From assembly GCA_937928555.1 (NCBI GenBank), contig CALFWR010000052.1, positions 38,377-102,376 on the forward strand: 64,000 bases of DNA, written 5' to 3'. Of the stretch, positions 9,027 to 17,251 are shown piece by piece (the stretch's first letter is position 1; the number at the start of each line of letters is the position of its first letter). This stretch comes from an uncultured Pirellulaceae bacterium. Lineage in GTDB: Bacteria; Planctomycetota; Planctomycetia; Pirellulales; Pirellulaceae. A model generated the notes under the pieces. The model was not told the origin of the DNA, ran no database searches, and saw only the letters and a list, made by a program, of their open reading frames with translations. The translations under genes and the position numbers were made by a program.

Positions 9027-10241
9027 CTAGCGAATTTCCGAGTGCTGGAAATTGGTGGCCGCCGAGTCTTGGAGACGAATCAGCTCATTGGTCAGGGCAG
9101 ACAACTGAAAGAAGTTGTGTGGCCCTTGAGCGATGTAGCGGACTTTGCCGTTTGCATCGATGAACAGAACCGAAGGTAGCTTTTGATCAGGGTTAAGCTG
9201 GTTCATCATCGAACGAGTTCCCATCGCGACCTCGTATTCGATATTTCGGTCATCGACAAACCTGCGAACTTTTCCGAAAACTTCATGGGGTGCATCGGGA
9301 TCGTCCATCGATACGCCAAGGATTTCGACGTTGGCAATGGAAGCCATTTTCCCGTGCAGTTTTTCGATGTGCGGAATTGCCTCGATGCATGGCTGGCACC
9401 ATGTCGCCCACAGATCCAAAACAACGATCTTGCCGCGGAGGTCTGCGTTGTTAATTTGGCCGCCGTGAACAGAATCGACTTCGTAGCGGTAGTTGAACGA
9501 ATTAAAACCGGCGACCGAATCACGAGCCCATTTCGCGAGACGGGTTTTGTAGTTGGCAAAGTTTTTGGCAATCGAAGCGTTGACTTTTTCGGAACCCAGT
9601 TTTTCAAACGTTTCCGATTCGAGGATCGACTCGAAGTCATCAAAACCGCCATCGATGGCGGTTTGTAGTGCGGTCAGCGTTTTTGCTTCGTCTTTTTTGA
9701 TGGCCCATGCTTTGGCACCGCCGATCATGTGATTGCCAATCAGTGCGAGGGATTCTTGGGGATAGGCCGGGTTGGTTTTCAGGTTGTTGGCGACTTTGTA
9801 TTGAGCGAGAAAAATTTGTGAAGCGATTCGCTGGTGCTTGGCTTCGATCGCGTTTCCAAGCTTGCCCATGACAAGCATGTAATGCCAGGCGATTTCGGGG
9901 TTGCCTTTGCCGTCGCAGTATTTTGATTTTTCGAGATTGTTGGCAGCCTTGATGGCTTCGTTGAGTAGCGAGACGCTGTGTCGGGCATCGGCTTTGGCGG
10001 CCATGTCGACGTTGGCCGAGATGTATCGGACGTCAAACGCGAGGTCGCCACCGGAGCTTGAGCGGGCTTGTCTCGCGAGGTCCAAAGATTCGGAAAACGA
10101 ACCTTTATCGGCGGCTTGTGTCGCCATCCGAATCAGATCGTCCGGCGAGAGGACTTCGGTTTGGGCGGTGGCCTGTGCCGATGCAAAAATGAAAAAACAA
10201 AGCGTAATCAGCGTTGCAAAGCAACTGAATTTGGCGAGCAT
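9027..10241 (-). CDS. Exported TlpA-like thioredoxin-fold protein
   Basis: 404 residues. A Sec signal peptide (LITLCFFIFASAQATAQ) is followed by about 200 residues of helical, TPR-like sequence and then a C-terminal TlpA/ResA-type thioredoxin domain (about 255-395): GKIVVLDLWATWCQPCIEAIP with the redox-active WCQPC, then ILGVSMDD, the cis-Pro region KLPSVLFIDANGKVRYIAQG. TlpA-like proteins reduce or exchange disulfides in the periplasm; the helical N-terminal half may bind a partner, as in other planctomycete fusions of this type. It is monocistronic as far as I can see, divergent from the MATE gene. Confidence 0.87.
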   Translation of the reverse strand: MLAKFSCFATLITLCFFIFASAQATAQTEVLSPDDLIRMATQAADKGSFSESLDLARQARSSSGGDLAFDVRYISANVDMAAKADARHSVSLLNEAIKAANNLEKSKYCDGKGNPEIAWHYMLVMGKLGNAIEAKHQRIASQIFLAQYKVANNLKTNPAYPQESLALIGNHMIGGAKAWAIKKDEAKTLTALQTAIDGGFDDFESILESETFEKLGSEKVNASIAKNFANYKTRLAKWARDSVAGFNSFNYRYEVDSVHGGQINNADLRGKIVVLDLWATWCQPCIEAIPHIEKLHGKMASIANVEILGVSMDDPDAPHEVFGKVRRFVDDRNIEYEVAMGTRSMMNQLNPDQKLPSVLFIDANGKVRYIAQGPHNFFQLSALTNELIRLQDSAATNFQHSEIR

Positions 10242-10571
10242 ATCAAACCGTGATTATCGACTTGTGAATTCAGTCTGAACTCTCGAACGCAGCAAATCGA
10301 AAACTTCGACAACGTGTGCGGCAAAGAATCTTCATCCTGAAGTGAATTAACGAGTTAAACAGATGGAAGGGACAACTCGTTGTGATTCGCCAGCCGGTTG
10401 GGTCAACCGCCCGGCGAAATCCATCCGTCTGGCTAAGAGGCTACACTGCCCCGGCACGCGGTCCAGTGGGTGCAAGGAAAGCTTTGGCAAATTGCATGGT
10501 TTTTCACATAAGTTTGACTTTTTTCACCGGTATCGGGTTCCTTTGGCTGTGATTTTCTCATTGGGGCTTGG
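10242..10571. other. Divergent intergenic region, nothing specific seen
   Basis: 330 bp between the divergent thioredoxin-like and MATE genes. Both promoters should be here. I see a TTGACT at 10514 but no convincing -10 box at the right distance, and no gene or repeat. Confidence 0.4.
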
Positions 10572-11981
10572 ATGAAGTCATTCTCCATCGTCGATTCCAA
10601 AGGGCACATTCGCCCGATGCTGCGATTGGCTTTGCCTTCATTGGCCGAAGAAATGTTGGTTCTGGCGGTCACGTGGACCGATTGGTGGCTGGCGGGTCGG
10701 TATTTTCAGCATTACGGCGATGCCACCAAAGCAGCGATGGGAACGATGGCTTACGTGATGTGGTTGATTCCGTGTCTGTTTGCCACTGTCGCAATCGGGG
10801 CCACGGCGATCATCGCTAGGCGGGTCGGAAAAGGCGAAATCGAGAGGGCTTCTTTGGGAGCGAATCAGGCGTTCCTGATCGGGACGGGATTGGCGATCGT
10901 GCTGACCGCGGCGCTTGTCTGTTTCGGTTCCGAGTTTTTGTCACTGATGCAGTTGAAGGGAGAAGCCCATCGGTTTGCCGTGGAGTACCTCGAAGTTGTC
11001 GCGGTGACGATTCCTTTGCTTGCCGTTTCACAGATCTCGGCGGCGTGCTTGAAGGGCGCCGGCGACATGGTGAGCGGGTTTCTGGTCAAAGGCGTTGTGG
11101 TGCTGGTCAACATCGTGGTGAGCACCATGTTGGTGACCGGATGGGGGCCGGTGGAAGCGGTCGGCTGGAAAGGCATCGCGATGGGGACGGCTTGTGGTTA
11201 CACCGTGGGCGGGCTGTTGCTGGCCTGCGTGATGCTTAAAGGGAGGGCGGGGTTAAGGTTAACGGCCGGACAGTTGTCGCCCAACCGCGCCGAGATTCGG
11301 GAGTTGGTACGGATCGGATTGCCTGGCGGTTTCGAGATGGGGGCTTTGATTGGTTGTCAGTTGCTGTTCCTTGCGATCGTCAACAGCCTCGGAAAGAACT
11401 CTGCTGCGGCGCATGGTTTGGCGGTTCAGATTGAAGCCTGTGCGTGGTTGCCGGGTGCGGCGTTTCAGGCTGCGGCGGCAACGATGGCGGGGCAGTTCCT
11501 TGGTGCCGGGATGCCCGAAAGATCCACGCGAGGAACGTTGAGCTGTTTGCTGGTGGGGATGACGATTATGTGTGTCAGCGGCGCGGCGTTTTGGTTGTGC
11601 GGAGATTCCGTTGCGTCGTTTTTCACCGGCACCAGAGACGATGCGACGACAAGGCTGACGGCACGCCTGCTGCGGCTGGTGTCTTTTGCGATGCCAGCGT
11701 TGGCGATTGTGATGATCCTGGGTGGCGGCGCTTTCCGGGGAGCGGGCGACACGCTGTGGCTGTTTCTGCTAACGATGTTTGGGTTTGTGCTGGTTCGGGT
11801 TCCGCTAGCGGCGGTGCTTTCCCTGGAAGACCTTGGGTTTATTGGCCTGGCAGACGTAAAATTACTGGGCTGGGGCGTGATCGGGGCTTGGTATGCGATG
11901 GTTGCTGATCTTTGGATTCGCAGTGTGTTATTGGTCTGGCGATTTGCAAATGGAAAGTGGCGAATCGTACAGATTGACTAG
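10572..11981 (+). CDS. MATE-family multidrug efflux transporter
   Basis: 469 residues with about 12 hydrophobic segments, as expected for MATE (NorM/DinF-type) exporters, which use Na+ or H+ gradients to expel cationic drugs or metabolites. The N-terminal signature is clear: MLRLALPSLAEEMLVLAVTWTDWWLAGRY, followed by GTMAYVMWLIPCLFATVAIGATAIIARRVGKGE. The second half repeats the fold (IGLPGGFEMGALIGCQLLFL .. AHGLAVQIEACAWLPGAAFQ .. ILGGGAFRGAGDT). The opening charged segment of about 15 residues is short and normal. Substrate is not predictable. Confidence 0.92.
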   Translation: MKSFSIVDSKGHIRPMLRLALPSLAEEMLVLAVTWTDWWLAGRYFQHYGDATKAAMGTMAYVMWLIPCLFATVAIGATAIIARRVGKGEIERASLGANQAFLIGTGLAIVLTAALVCFGSEFLSLMQLKGEAHRFAVEYLEVVAVTIPLLAVSQISAACLKGAGDMVSGFLVKGVVVLVNIVVSTMLVTGWGPVEAVGWKGIAMGTACGYTVGGLLLACVMLKGRAGLRLTAGQLSPNRAEIRELVRIGLPGGFEMGALIGCQLLFLAIVNSLGKNSAAAHGLAVQIEACAWLPGAAFQAAAATMAGQFLGAGMPERSTRGTLSCLLVGMTIMCVSGAAFWLCGDSVASFFTGTRDDATTRLTARLLRLVSFAMPALAIVMILGGGAFRGAGDTLWLFLLTMFGFVLVRVPLAAVLSLEDLGFIGLADVKLLGWGVIGAWYAMVADLWIRSVLLVWRFANGKWRIVQID

Positions 11982-12151
11982 CTGGCGTTGTTGAATCTTG
12001 TCGTGTGGCGGCGGTGAGCGTGCGAAAAAGCAGTCACAGGTTTGTCCCGGTTAAAAGCTGCTCGATTGCCTTGGACGGATATTGAGGTTCTTGCTACTGT
12101 CCCCGCGATGCCAGAAAGGAGTCTGGCGACGGATTCAGTTCAAGGATGAAA

Positions 12152-12835
12152 ATGAAGAGTTCAACCGGTATCAGTGGTTTGGCTTTGCTGGCATTGGGCG
12201 TCGTGTTTTTGGTGTCAACCGACAGGACCGTCGCCCAGGTTCAAGCTCCGGCAGACAAGGGAATGGCGCGCGGGTCTGCAACGTCTTCTTCGGCGCAACA
12301 GGGTGCGATGCAGGGCGGCATGAAGGGCGCGATGGACGCAAAGGAAATGTTGCCTTATAAGCCATCGGTTCGCGTCCACCTGGAAAAAGGAGCCAACAAA
12401 GGCTACCTCGTGTTGCAAGTCGACCTCGCCAAGGGCCATCACCTTTACTCGCTCAACCCCAAGGGCTCCCCGGCTCCCACGCAGATCGTCGTTTCGCCAT
12501 CGAAGGACATCAACGTGTTGGGTGCGTTTGCGGCTGACAAAAAGCCGCTTGTGATTGAGAAAGATCCCATCTTTCAGCGTCGCATTGAAAAGCACAAAGG
12601 CGTCGTGCAGTTTTTTGCTCCGATCGAAGTGCGACCCGGCATGGACCTTTCCAAGCTCTCGGCCGAAGTCACCCTTACCGGCCAGGTTTGCTCGGACACG
12701 GCTTGCCGACAGGTCAAAGCCGAAAAGGTTGCAGGCAAGTTTGCAAGTTTCTTTGAGTTGCCCAAGGAGCCAGCCAGCAAGGCCGCGGCTTCGACAGCGC
12801 AGCAGCCTGTTGCTCCTGCCGCCATGCCGAGATAA
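12152..12835 (+). CDS. Exported protein with DsbD N-terminal-like (DsbC/bDsbD) domain
   Basis: About 227 residues. A signal peptide (GLALLALGVVFLVSTDRTVA) and a short low-complexity linker precede a domain like the periplasmic N-terminal domain of DsbD: VRVHLEKGANKGYLVLQVDL, GHHLYSLNPKG, and the conserved Cys pair in GQVCSDTACRQ (C-x4-C). In DsbD this domain takes electrons from the transmembrane part and hands them to periplasmic oxidoreductases. Here no membrane or thioredoxin domain follows, so it is a stand-alone version. AAGG lies 6 bases before the ATG at 12152, so I prefer it over the ATG at 12146. The TlpA-like protein nearby could be a partner, which is inference. Confidence 0.82.
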   Translation: MKSSTGISGLALLALGVVFLVSTDRTVAQVQAPADKGMARGSATSSSAQQGAMQGGMKGAMDAKEMLPYKPSVRVHLEKGANKGYLVLQVDLAKGHHLYSLNPKGSPAPTQIVVSPSKDINVLGAFAADKKPLVIEKDPIFQRRIEKHKGVVQFFAPIEVRPGMDLSKLSAEVTLTGQVCSDTACRQVKAEKVAGKFASFFELPKEPASKAAASTAQQPVAPAAMPR

Positions 12836-12899
12836 CTTTGCGCACAAATCATCGTCGCTATAATCCGGGCTTGCATTCAATTCATGGAGCTTGCCACCG

Positions 12900-13430
12900 A
12901 TGCCGACTGACGCCAGTGAAAGTCTGACTGACTTCATCCGAACGATTCCTGATTTTCCAAAACCCGGGATTCAGTTCAAGGATATTACTCCGTTATTGCT
13001 GAATCCCGCCGCGTTCGAAAATGCGATCGATGAGATGGCCCGGATCGTCGCGGATTTGGAAATCGATGTGATCGCAGCGGCCGAAGCACGCGGATTTCTG
13101 TTCGCGGCGCCGCTGGCGCTGAAGCTTGGCAAGGGCATGGTGCCGATTCGCAAGCCCGGAAAGTTGCCGTACAAAAAACGTTCGTACAGCTACGAATTGG
13201 AGTACGGCACCGACACTCTGGAGATGCATGTCGATGGGATTTTGCCGGGACAAAACGTTCTGGTGGTTGACGATTTGTTGGCCACCGGCGGAACGGTTCA
13301 GGCTTGTTGTCGAATGATCGAAGACTGCGACGCAAAGGTTTGCGGTTGCCTGTTCCTGATCAATCTGTCGTTTCTCAATGGCGCCGACAAGTTGAAGCCG
13401 TATCCGATTTTTACTCTGGTTGATTATTAG
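12900..13430 (+). CDS. apt: Adenine phosphoribosyltransferase
   Basis: Salvages adenine by joining it to PRPP to give AMP, in the cytoplasm. 176 residues, a normal length. Family motifs: IRTIPDFPKPGIQFKDITPLL near the N-terminus, IAAAEARGFLFAAPLALKLG, RKPGKLPYKKRSYSYELEYG, and the PRPP-binding loop VLVVDDLLATGGTVQA. The ATG at 12900 has GGAG 10 bases upstream (12886-12889), while an in-frame TTG at 12891 sits directly on that site and is unlikely. It follows the DsbD-N-like gene by 64 bp and may be co-transcribed. Confidence 0.96.
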   Translation: MPTDASESLTDFIRTIPDFPKPGIQFKDITPLLLNPAAFENAIDEMARIVADLEIDVIAAAEARGFLFAAPLALKLGKGMVPIRKPGKLPYKKRSYSYELEYGTDTLEMHVDGILPGQNVLVVDDLLATGGTVQACCRMIEDCDAKVCGCLFLINLSFLNGADKLKPYPIFTLVDY

Positions 13431-13450
13431 TGCTTTATTTGTGCTGAGTA

Positions 13451-13484
13451 GCGGCAGTGTGCGGCAGTGTGCGGCAGTGTGCGG
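13451..13484. repeat. Short tandem repeat, GCGGCAGTGT x3
   Basis: Three perfect head-to-tail copies of the 10-mer GCGGCAGTGT (13451-13480) plus GCGG, just after apt. Seen directly. It may vary in copy number between strains. Confidence 0.9.
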
Positions 13485-13549
13485 ATGCTGTTTGGATTCA
13501 TTCCTCGCCCTATGCTCAGTTCCTGTCGCCGCTTCGCGGCTGTGCCTAT

Positions 13550-13602
13550 TTTGATCACCCTCCCATTTGGGAGGGTCGGCGGTTCACCGCCGGGGAGGGT
13601 TG
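13550..13602. repeat. Dispersed palindromic repeat, copy 1 (double hairpin)
   Basis: Two adjacent hairpins: ACCCTCCCA-TT-TGGGAGGGT (13557-13576) and CGGCGGT-TC-ACCGCCG (13577-13592), then GGGAGGG. A close relative lies at 28217-28275. The shared order (GATCACCCTCCCA .. GGGAGGGTCGGCG .. TTCACC .. CCGGGGAGGG) shows a REP-like dispersed element. It sits between the convergent apt and RluA genes and could also stop transcription, though there is no T-run. Confidence 0.75.
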
Positions 13603-13614
13603 CGCTTGTGAATT

Positions 13615-14334
13615 TCAAGTGCCGTCATTGGCAACAGTCCATGTCGCCGGCGGCGGAAGTTGAAGGTCGACGTCCTGGTCGTCGATCGGGTGGCGGAGCT
13701 TGAGCTTCCACGAGTGCAACGCGATCTGCCGTTTTCGCAAGTCGATCACTTTGGGGCCAAACGTCTGCGACGCGCCGTAGAGTTCGTCGCCCAAAATCGC
13801 GTGGCCGCGACTGCTGAACTGAAGCCGTATCTGATGGGTGCGACCGGTGATAAGCCTGATTTCAACACGGGTATGCGTCGCGTGACTGTCGAGGACGTTG
13901 TACTCCAACTGGGCATGCTTTGCGTTAGGTTGGTGCTGTTGGGCGATCTCGGATTTCGCCTGGTCGGGGATCTTCCGCATAAAATCTTCGAGGGTTCCGC
14001 TGGCATCAGGAAGGCTGCCTTCGACCATCGCGATGTAGGATTTCTGCACGGTGCGTTGTTGGAACTGGGCTGAAACGCGTTTGGCGGCGCGGACGTTTCT
14101 GGCAAACGCCACCAATCCGGTGACGGGTCGGTCAAGCCTGTGGATGGGCGTCAGATAAAACTTCGCACCAAGGTTGTCGCGGGCGCGGAGAAAGTTCTTG
14201 AGTCGCGTTTCGAGGCTGTCGATGCCAGGCGGGGCCTGAGTCAGCAGTCCGCCGGGCTTGTTGCAGACGATCAGCCCGCGCTGCTCATAAACGATAATGT
14301 CGGCAGATTCCGATATCTCTGATTCATTCGTCAT
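13615..14334 (-). CDS. RluA-family pseudouridine synthase
   Basis: Converts uridine to pseudouridine in rRNA or tRNA. About 239 residues from the ATG at 14334; an in-frame start at 14409 would add 25 residues with no homology. The catalytic motif HRLDRPVTGLVAFA carries the essential Asp; also present are VCNKPGGLLTQ at the start of the domain, KSYIAMVEG, and RLITGRTHQIRLQ. There is no S4 domain, which groups it with the RluA/RluC-like short enzymes. The fusion protein at 4727 has a second RluA domain, so this organism has at least two. Target unknown. Confidence 0.9.
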   Translation of the reverse strand: MTNESEISESADIIVYEQRGLIVCNKPGGLLTQAPPGIDSLETRLKNFLRARDNLGAKFYLTPIHRLDRPVTGLVAFARNVRAAKRVSAQFQQRTVQKSYIAMVEGSLPDASGTLEDFMRKIPDQAKSEIAQQHQPNAKHAQLEYNVLDSHATHTRVEIRLITGRTHQIRLQFSSRGHAILGDELYGASQTFGPKVIDLRKRQIALHSWKLKLRHPIDDQDVDLQLPPPATWTVANDGT

Positions 14335-14484
14335 ATCGGGATTGTAGAGATGGTCGGGGGTGTATCGTCGGGTTTGGGCTCCATTGTGCAAATTTACCCG
14401 GATCGGCAATGGCTGACGCAGCGGTGAGCTAACCTTTTTCAGTGTTTTGCTGCTCCAGACTCGACCAACCCGGACTCAAGTCCA

Positions 14485-15303
14485 ATGACAACAGCCAACT
14501 ATTCCTCACGAATGCTTCCAGTGGTATTGCTGGCAGTGGTGTCTTTATTTTTGCCCGGCTCATCAACAGCGTCGGCGCAAATCGAAGGATTTACAGAGCC
14601 GTTTCGTAGTATCGACCTTTCGAGCGATGAAGCCGGTGCGATTGCATCATTGGAAGTTGAAGAAGGCGATTCGGTATCCGCCGGTTCGATCATTGCCCGA
14701 TTGGACGATCGACTTCAGAAAGTCCAGTTGGAAATTGCCAATCAGTTGGCGTCAGCACAAAGTCAATTGGAGGCCGCAAAGCGAAGTTTTGAAAAACGGC
14801 AGATGATCACAAGCCGGCTGGCGACCATGCGCGACCGGGGCCACGCCAGTGAGAGTGAAGTCATCCGCTCAGAGATGGAACTTTCGATCGCCCAGGCGAA
14901 ATACGATGCGGCTCGCGAAGAAGCTGCCGTCAGAGAGATTGAAAAACAGAGAGCCGTCATTCAACTTGAACGCCGCTACGTGCGAAGTCCATTTGATGGT
15001 GTCGTCTCCGAGATTCATCGCCGCGAAGGTGAGTTCCTTTCTCCGGTCCGTCCGGAAGTCGTGACGGTCGTGCAGATCGATCGTTTGCTGTCCACGTTTG
15101 CGATTCCGGTATCGCAGGCTGGAGAATTAAAGGTTGGTAAAGAATTTGATTTGACTTTTGAAAATGGTGACACCGTCACTGCGGTGGTCCACTCGATGGG
15201 CGTCAGCACTGACGCGCAAAGCCAGACCGTCGAAGTGAAGCTTGTTTTCCAAAATGCAGAACTGAGAATTCGTGCAGGTGAAATCTGCACATTGAACATC
15301 TAG
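14485..15303 (+). CDS. HlyD-like periplasmic adaptor (membrane fusion protein)
   Basis: 272 residues. Signal peptide (MLPVVLLAVVSLFLPGSSTASA) then a lipoyl/barrel-sandwich half (FRSIDLSSDEAGAIASLEVEEGDSV .. IIARLDDRLQKVQLE), a coiled-coil hairpin (about 75-150), the second lipoyl half (RRYVRSPFDGVVSEIHRREGEFL) and a beta-barrel (about 195-270). This is the order of RND/HlyD-type adaptors, but with a short C-terminal part. It is the first gene of a same-strand set with the next two (59 bp, then a 7-bp overlap), all containing similar adaptor domains. No inner-membrane pump or ABC protein is adjacent. Confidence 0.87.
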   Translation: MTTANYSSRMLPVVLLAVVSLFLPGSSTASAQIEGFTEPFRSIDLSSDEAGAIASLEVEEGDSVSAGSIIARLDDRLQKVQLEIANQLASAQSQLEAAKRSFEKRQMITSRLATMRDRGHASESEVIRSEMELSIAQAKYDAAREEAAVREIEKQRAVIQLERRYVRSPFDGVVSEIHRREGEFLSPVRPEVVTVVQIDRLLSTFAIPVSQAGELKVGKEFDLTFENGDTVTAVVHSMGVSTDAQSQTVEVKLVFQNAELRIRAGEICTLNI

Positions 15304-15361
15304 GAATTGGCAGCCATCGAAAGTGCGGCAACCGGAATGGCTTCCGGTTGCAGAGAGATTA

Positions 15362-17251
15362 ATGACGGAACATTCACAAACATCGATCAATCATCTCAGC
15401 CCCGGTGAAGCGTCGCCCGCGGATTCGGTCGATTCGACCCGCGACGATTCTGTTTTCAGAAATCCGATTCTTGGGAACGTGCGGGAGGCTCTTGATACTT
15501 CCGAATCGATCAACGATTTGGTGCGCAAGATGGCGGTCGTGGTCTGTCAAAACACGCAGTGCTTGGCGTTGTGGTTTGCGCAGCGGGATTCCAGCGACGC
15601 GCCGTGGCAGCTTCACGCGGTTTCCGATGAAAACTCCAGTGCGGTCAGCGATATTGCGGGTGAACGTTTGATCGACGTTTTGAATACGGCCAAACGCGCG
15701 AGTACCGTTTGCAGTCTTGCGATGGAGCCCAATCATTCGATTGTCGGGGCTTCGGTGGAACCGACGGCAATGGAACAGCAAATGGCGTTGGTGGGCGTGT
15801 TTTCGTCCCAGACTCAATCGGGCTTGCGGCAGCAATGGATGGTCTCGATTGCGGTGCAGGCCATCGGCCAGTGGGTGCAGAAAAGGGGCTTGGTTCAGGC
15901 GGCTTCCAGTCAAAAGCTGTTGGCTGATTCTCTGAATCTTGTTGCATCGATGAATCAGTCGTCGTCGCGTCAGGAGGCGGCCAACAATCTTGTCAACCAG
16001 CTTCGCAAGTTACTTGCCGTCAGCCAGGTTGTGTGGTGCGAAGGAAAAGCGATCGACAAAGCAAAACTGGTCGCGGTTTCGGAAGTTGAAAAGTTTGATC
16101 CCTGGAGCGAGTCGTCGCGTATCACCACTGCGGCAGCGGCGCGGGCGATTGCCGGCGACGAACCGTTGGTCCTTGATGAACACCGAAGGCCAGAACCAAC
16201 AGACGCGTTGGCGATGGAAGCGTACTGCAAGGCCAATCGTTTTTCGTCCTGCGTTTGCGTTGGGGTCAGAGATCGCGACGGCCGCGCGTGCGGCAGCCTG
16301 TTGGTGGCAAGCGACAAAGCGACCTTGTCAGAGCATCAGGTTTCGCAAATTCAGCAGTTCGCGAGCCTGAATGGATTGCATCTGCATGTCGTGCAGCGTG
16401 CCAATCTTTCGATGTCCGAATTTGTTGGCGAGCGAGTCAGTGCGGTCCCCGGCAAGAAATGGTTTCGTGCAGCGATGCTTGTGGCCGCGGCGACGGTGGG
16501 GCTGTTGCTGATACCGATGCCCTATCGGGTTGGTTGTGAGTGCGAAATTCAGCCATCGATTCGACGGTTTGTGGCCGCGCCGTATCAAGGTGCACTTGAG
16601 GAGGCGTTTGTGAGCCCCGGCGAAGCCGTCGTCAAGGACCAAGTCATTGCGATGATGGACGGCCGTCAGCTTCGGCATGAATTGACCGGCCTGCAAGCCG
16701 AATACAATGCGGCACGCAAGCGCGGCGATTCGGCGTTGGCTCAAGGCGAAGTCGCCCAGTCGCAGATCGCGCGAAGCGAAATGCGTGGGCTTGATTCCAG
16801 AATCCAGTCGCTCGCCGACCAGCTTGGCCGCCTCGAAATCCGCAGTCCCTATGACGGGATCATCATCAGTGGCGACCTGAAAAAAGCTGAAGGCGCACCG
16901 ATGGAAATGGGACAAACGCTTTTTGAGGTGGCTCCTGCGAATGCGATGTTGGCTGAAATTTCGATTCCCGAATCGGAGATCCAGTACGTGGATGACGACA
17001 ACAAAGTCGACATCAAGCTCAACGCGTTCCCGTTTCAGACATTCAGCGGACAGATTCGCGCGATCCATCCTGTTGCAGAAATTATCAATGACGAATCTGT
17101 TTTTGTGGCCGAAGTCGATCTTTCGAATACCGGCATCGCGATTCGGCCGGGCATGAAGGGTTCGGCGAAGGTATCGACGTTTTGGCGTCCCTTGGGCTGG
17201 AACCTTTTTCACAACGCGTGGGAAACCGTGCGCTGCTGGACGGTATGGTAG
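15362..17251 (+). CDS. GAF-domain protein fused to an HlyD-like adaptor
   Basis: About 629 residues from the ATG at 15362 (GAGAG 6 bases upstream). The N-terminal about 360 residues are cytoplasmic and contain at least one GAF-like sensor domain (CKANRFSSCVCVGVRDRDGR .. GSLLVASD .. SEHQVSQIQQFASL). One transmembrane helix follows (AAMLVAAATVGLLLIPMPY, about 380), then a periplasmic HlyD part: lipoyl halves at FVAAPYQGALEEAFVSPGEAVV and RLEIRSPYDGIIISGDLKKAEG around a very short coiled coil, and a barrel ending GMKGSAKV. A cytoplasmic sensor joined to a periplasmic adaptor suggests signalling or gating across the membrane; that is inference. Its TAG overlaps the next start (ATGGTAG). Confidence 0.82.
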   Translation: MTEHSQTSINHLSPGEASPADSVDSTRDDSVFRNPILGNVREALDTSESINDLVRKMAVVVCQNTQCLALWFAQRDSSDAPWQLHAVSDENSSAVSDIAGERLIDVLNTAKRASTVCSLAMEPNHSIVGASVEPTAMEQQMALVGVFSSQTQSGLRQQWMVSIAVQAIGQWVQKRGLVQAASSQKLLADSLNLVASMNQSSSRQEAANNLVNQLRKLLAVSQVVWCEGKAIDKAKLVAVSEVEKFDPWSESSRITTAAAARAIAGDEPLVLDEHRRPEPTDALAMEAYCKANRFSSCVCVGVRDRDGRACGSLLVASDKATLSEHQVSQIQQFASLNGLHLHVVQRANLSMSEFVGERVSAVPGKKWFRAAMLVAAATVGLLLIPMPYRVGCECEIQPSIRRFVAAPYQGALEEAFVSPGEAVVKDQVIAMMDGRQLRHELTGLQAEYNAARKRGDSALAQGEVAQSQIARSEMRGLDSRIQSLADQLGRLEIRSPYDGIIISGDLKKAEGAPMEMGQTLFEVAPANAMLAEISIPESEIQYVDDDNKVDIKLNAFPFQTFSGQIRAIHPVAEIINDESVFVAEVDLSNTGIAIRPGMKGSAKVSTFWRPLGWNLFHNAWETVRCWTVW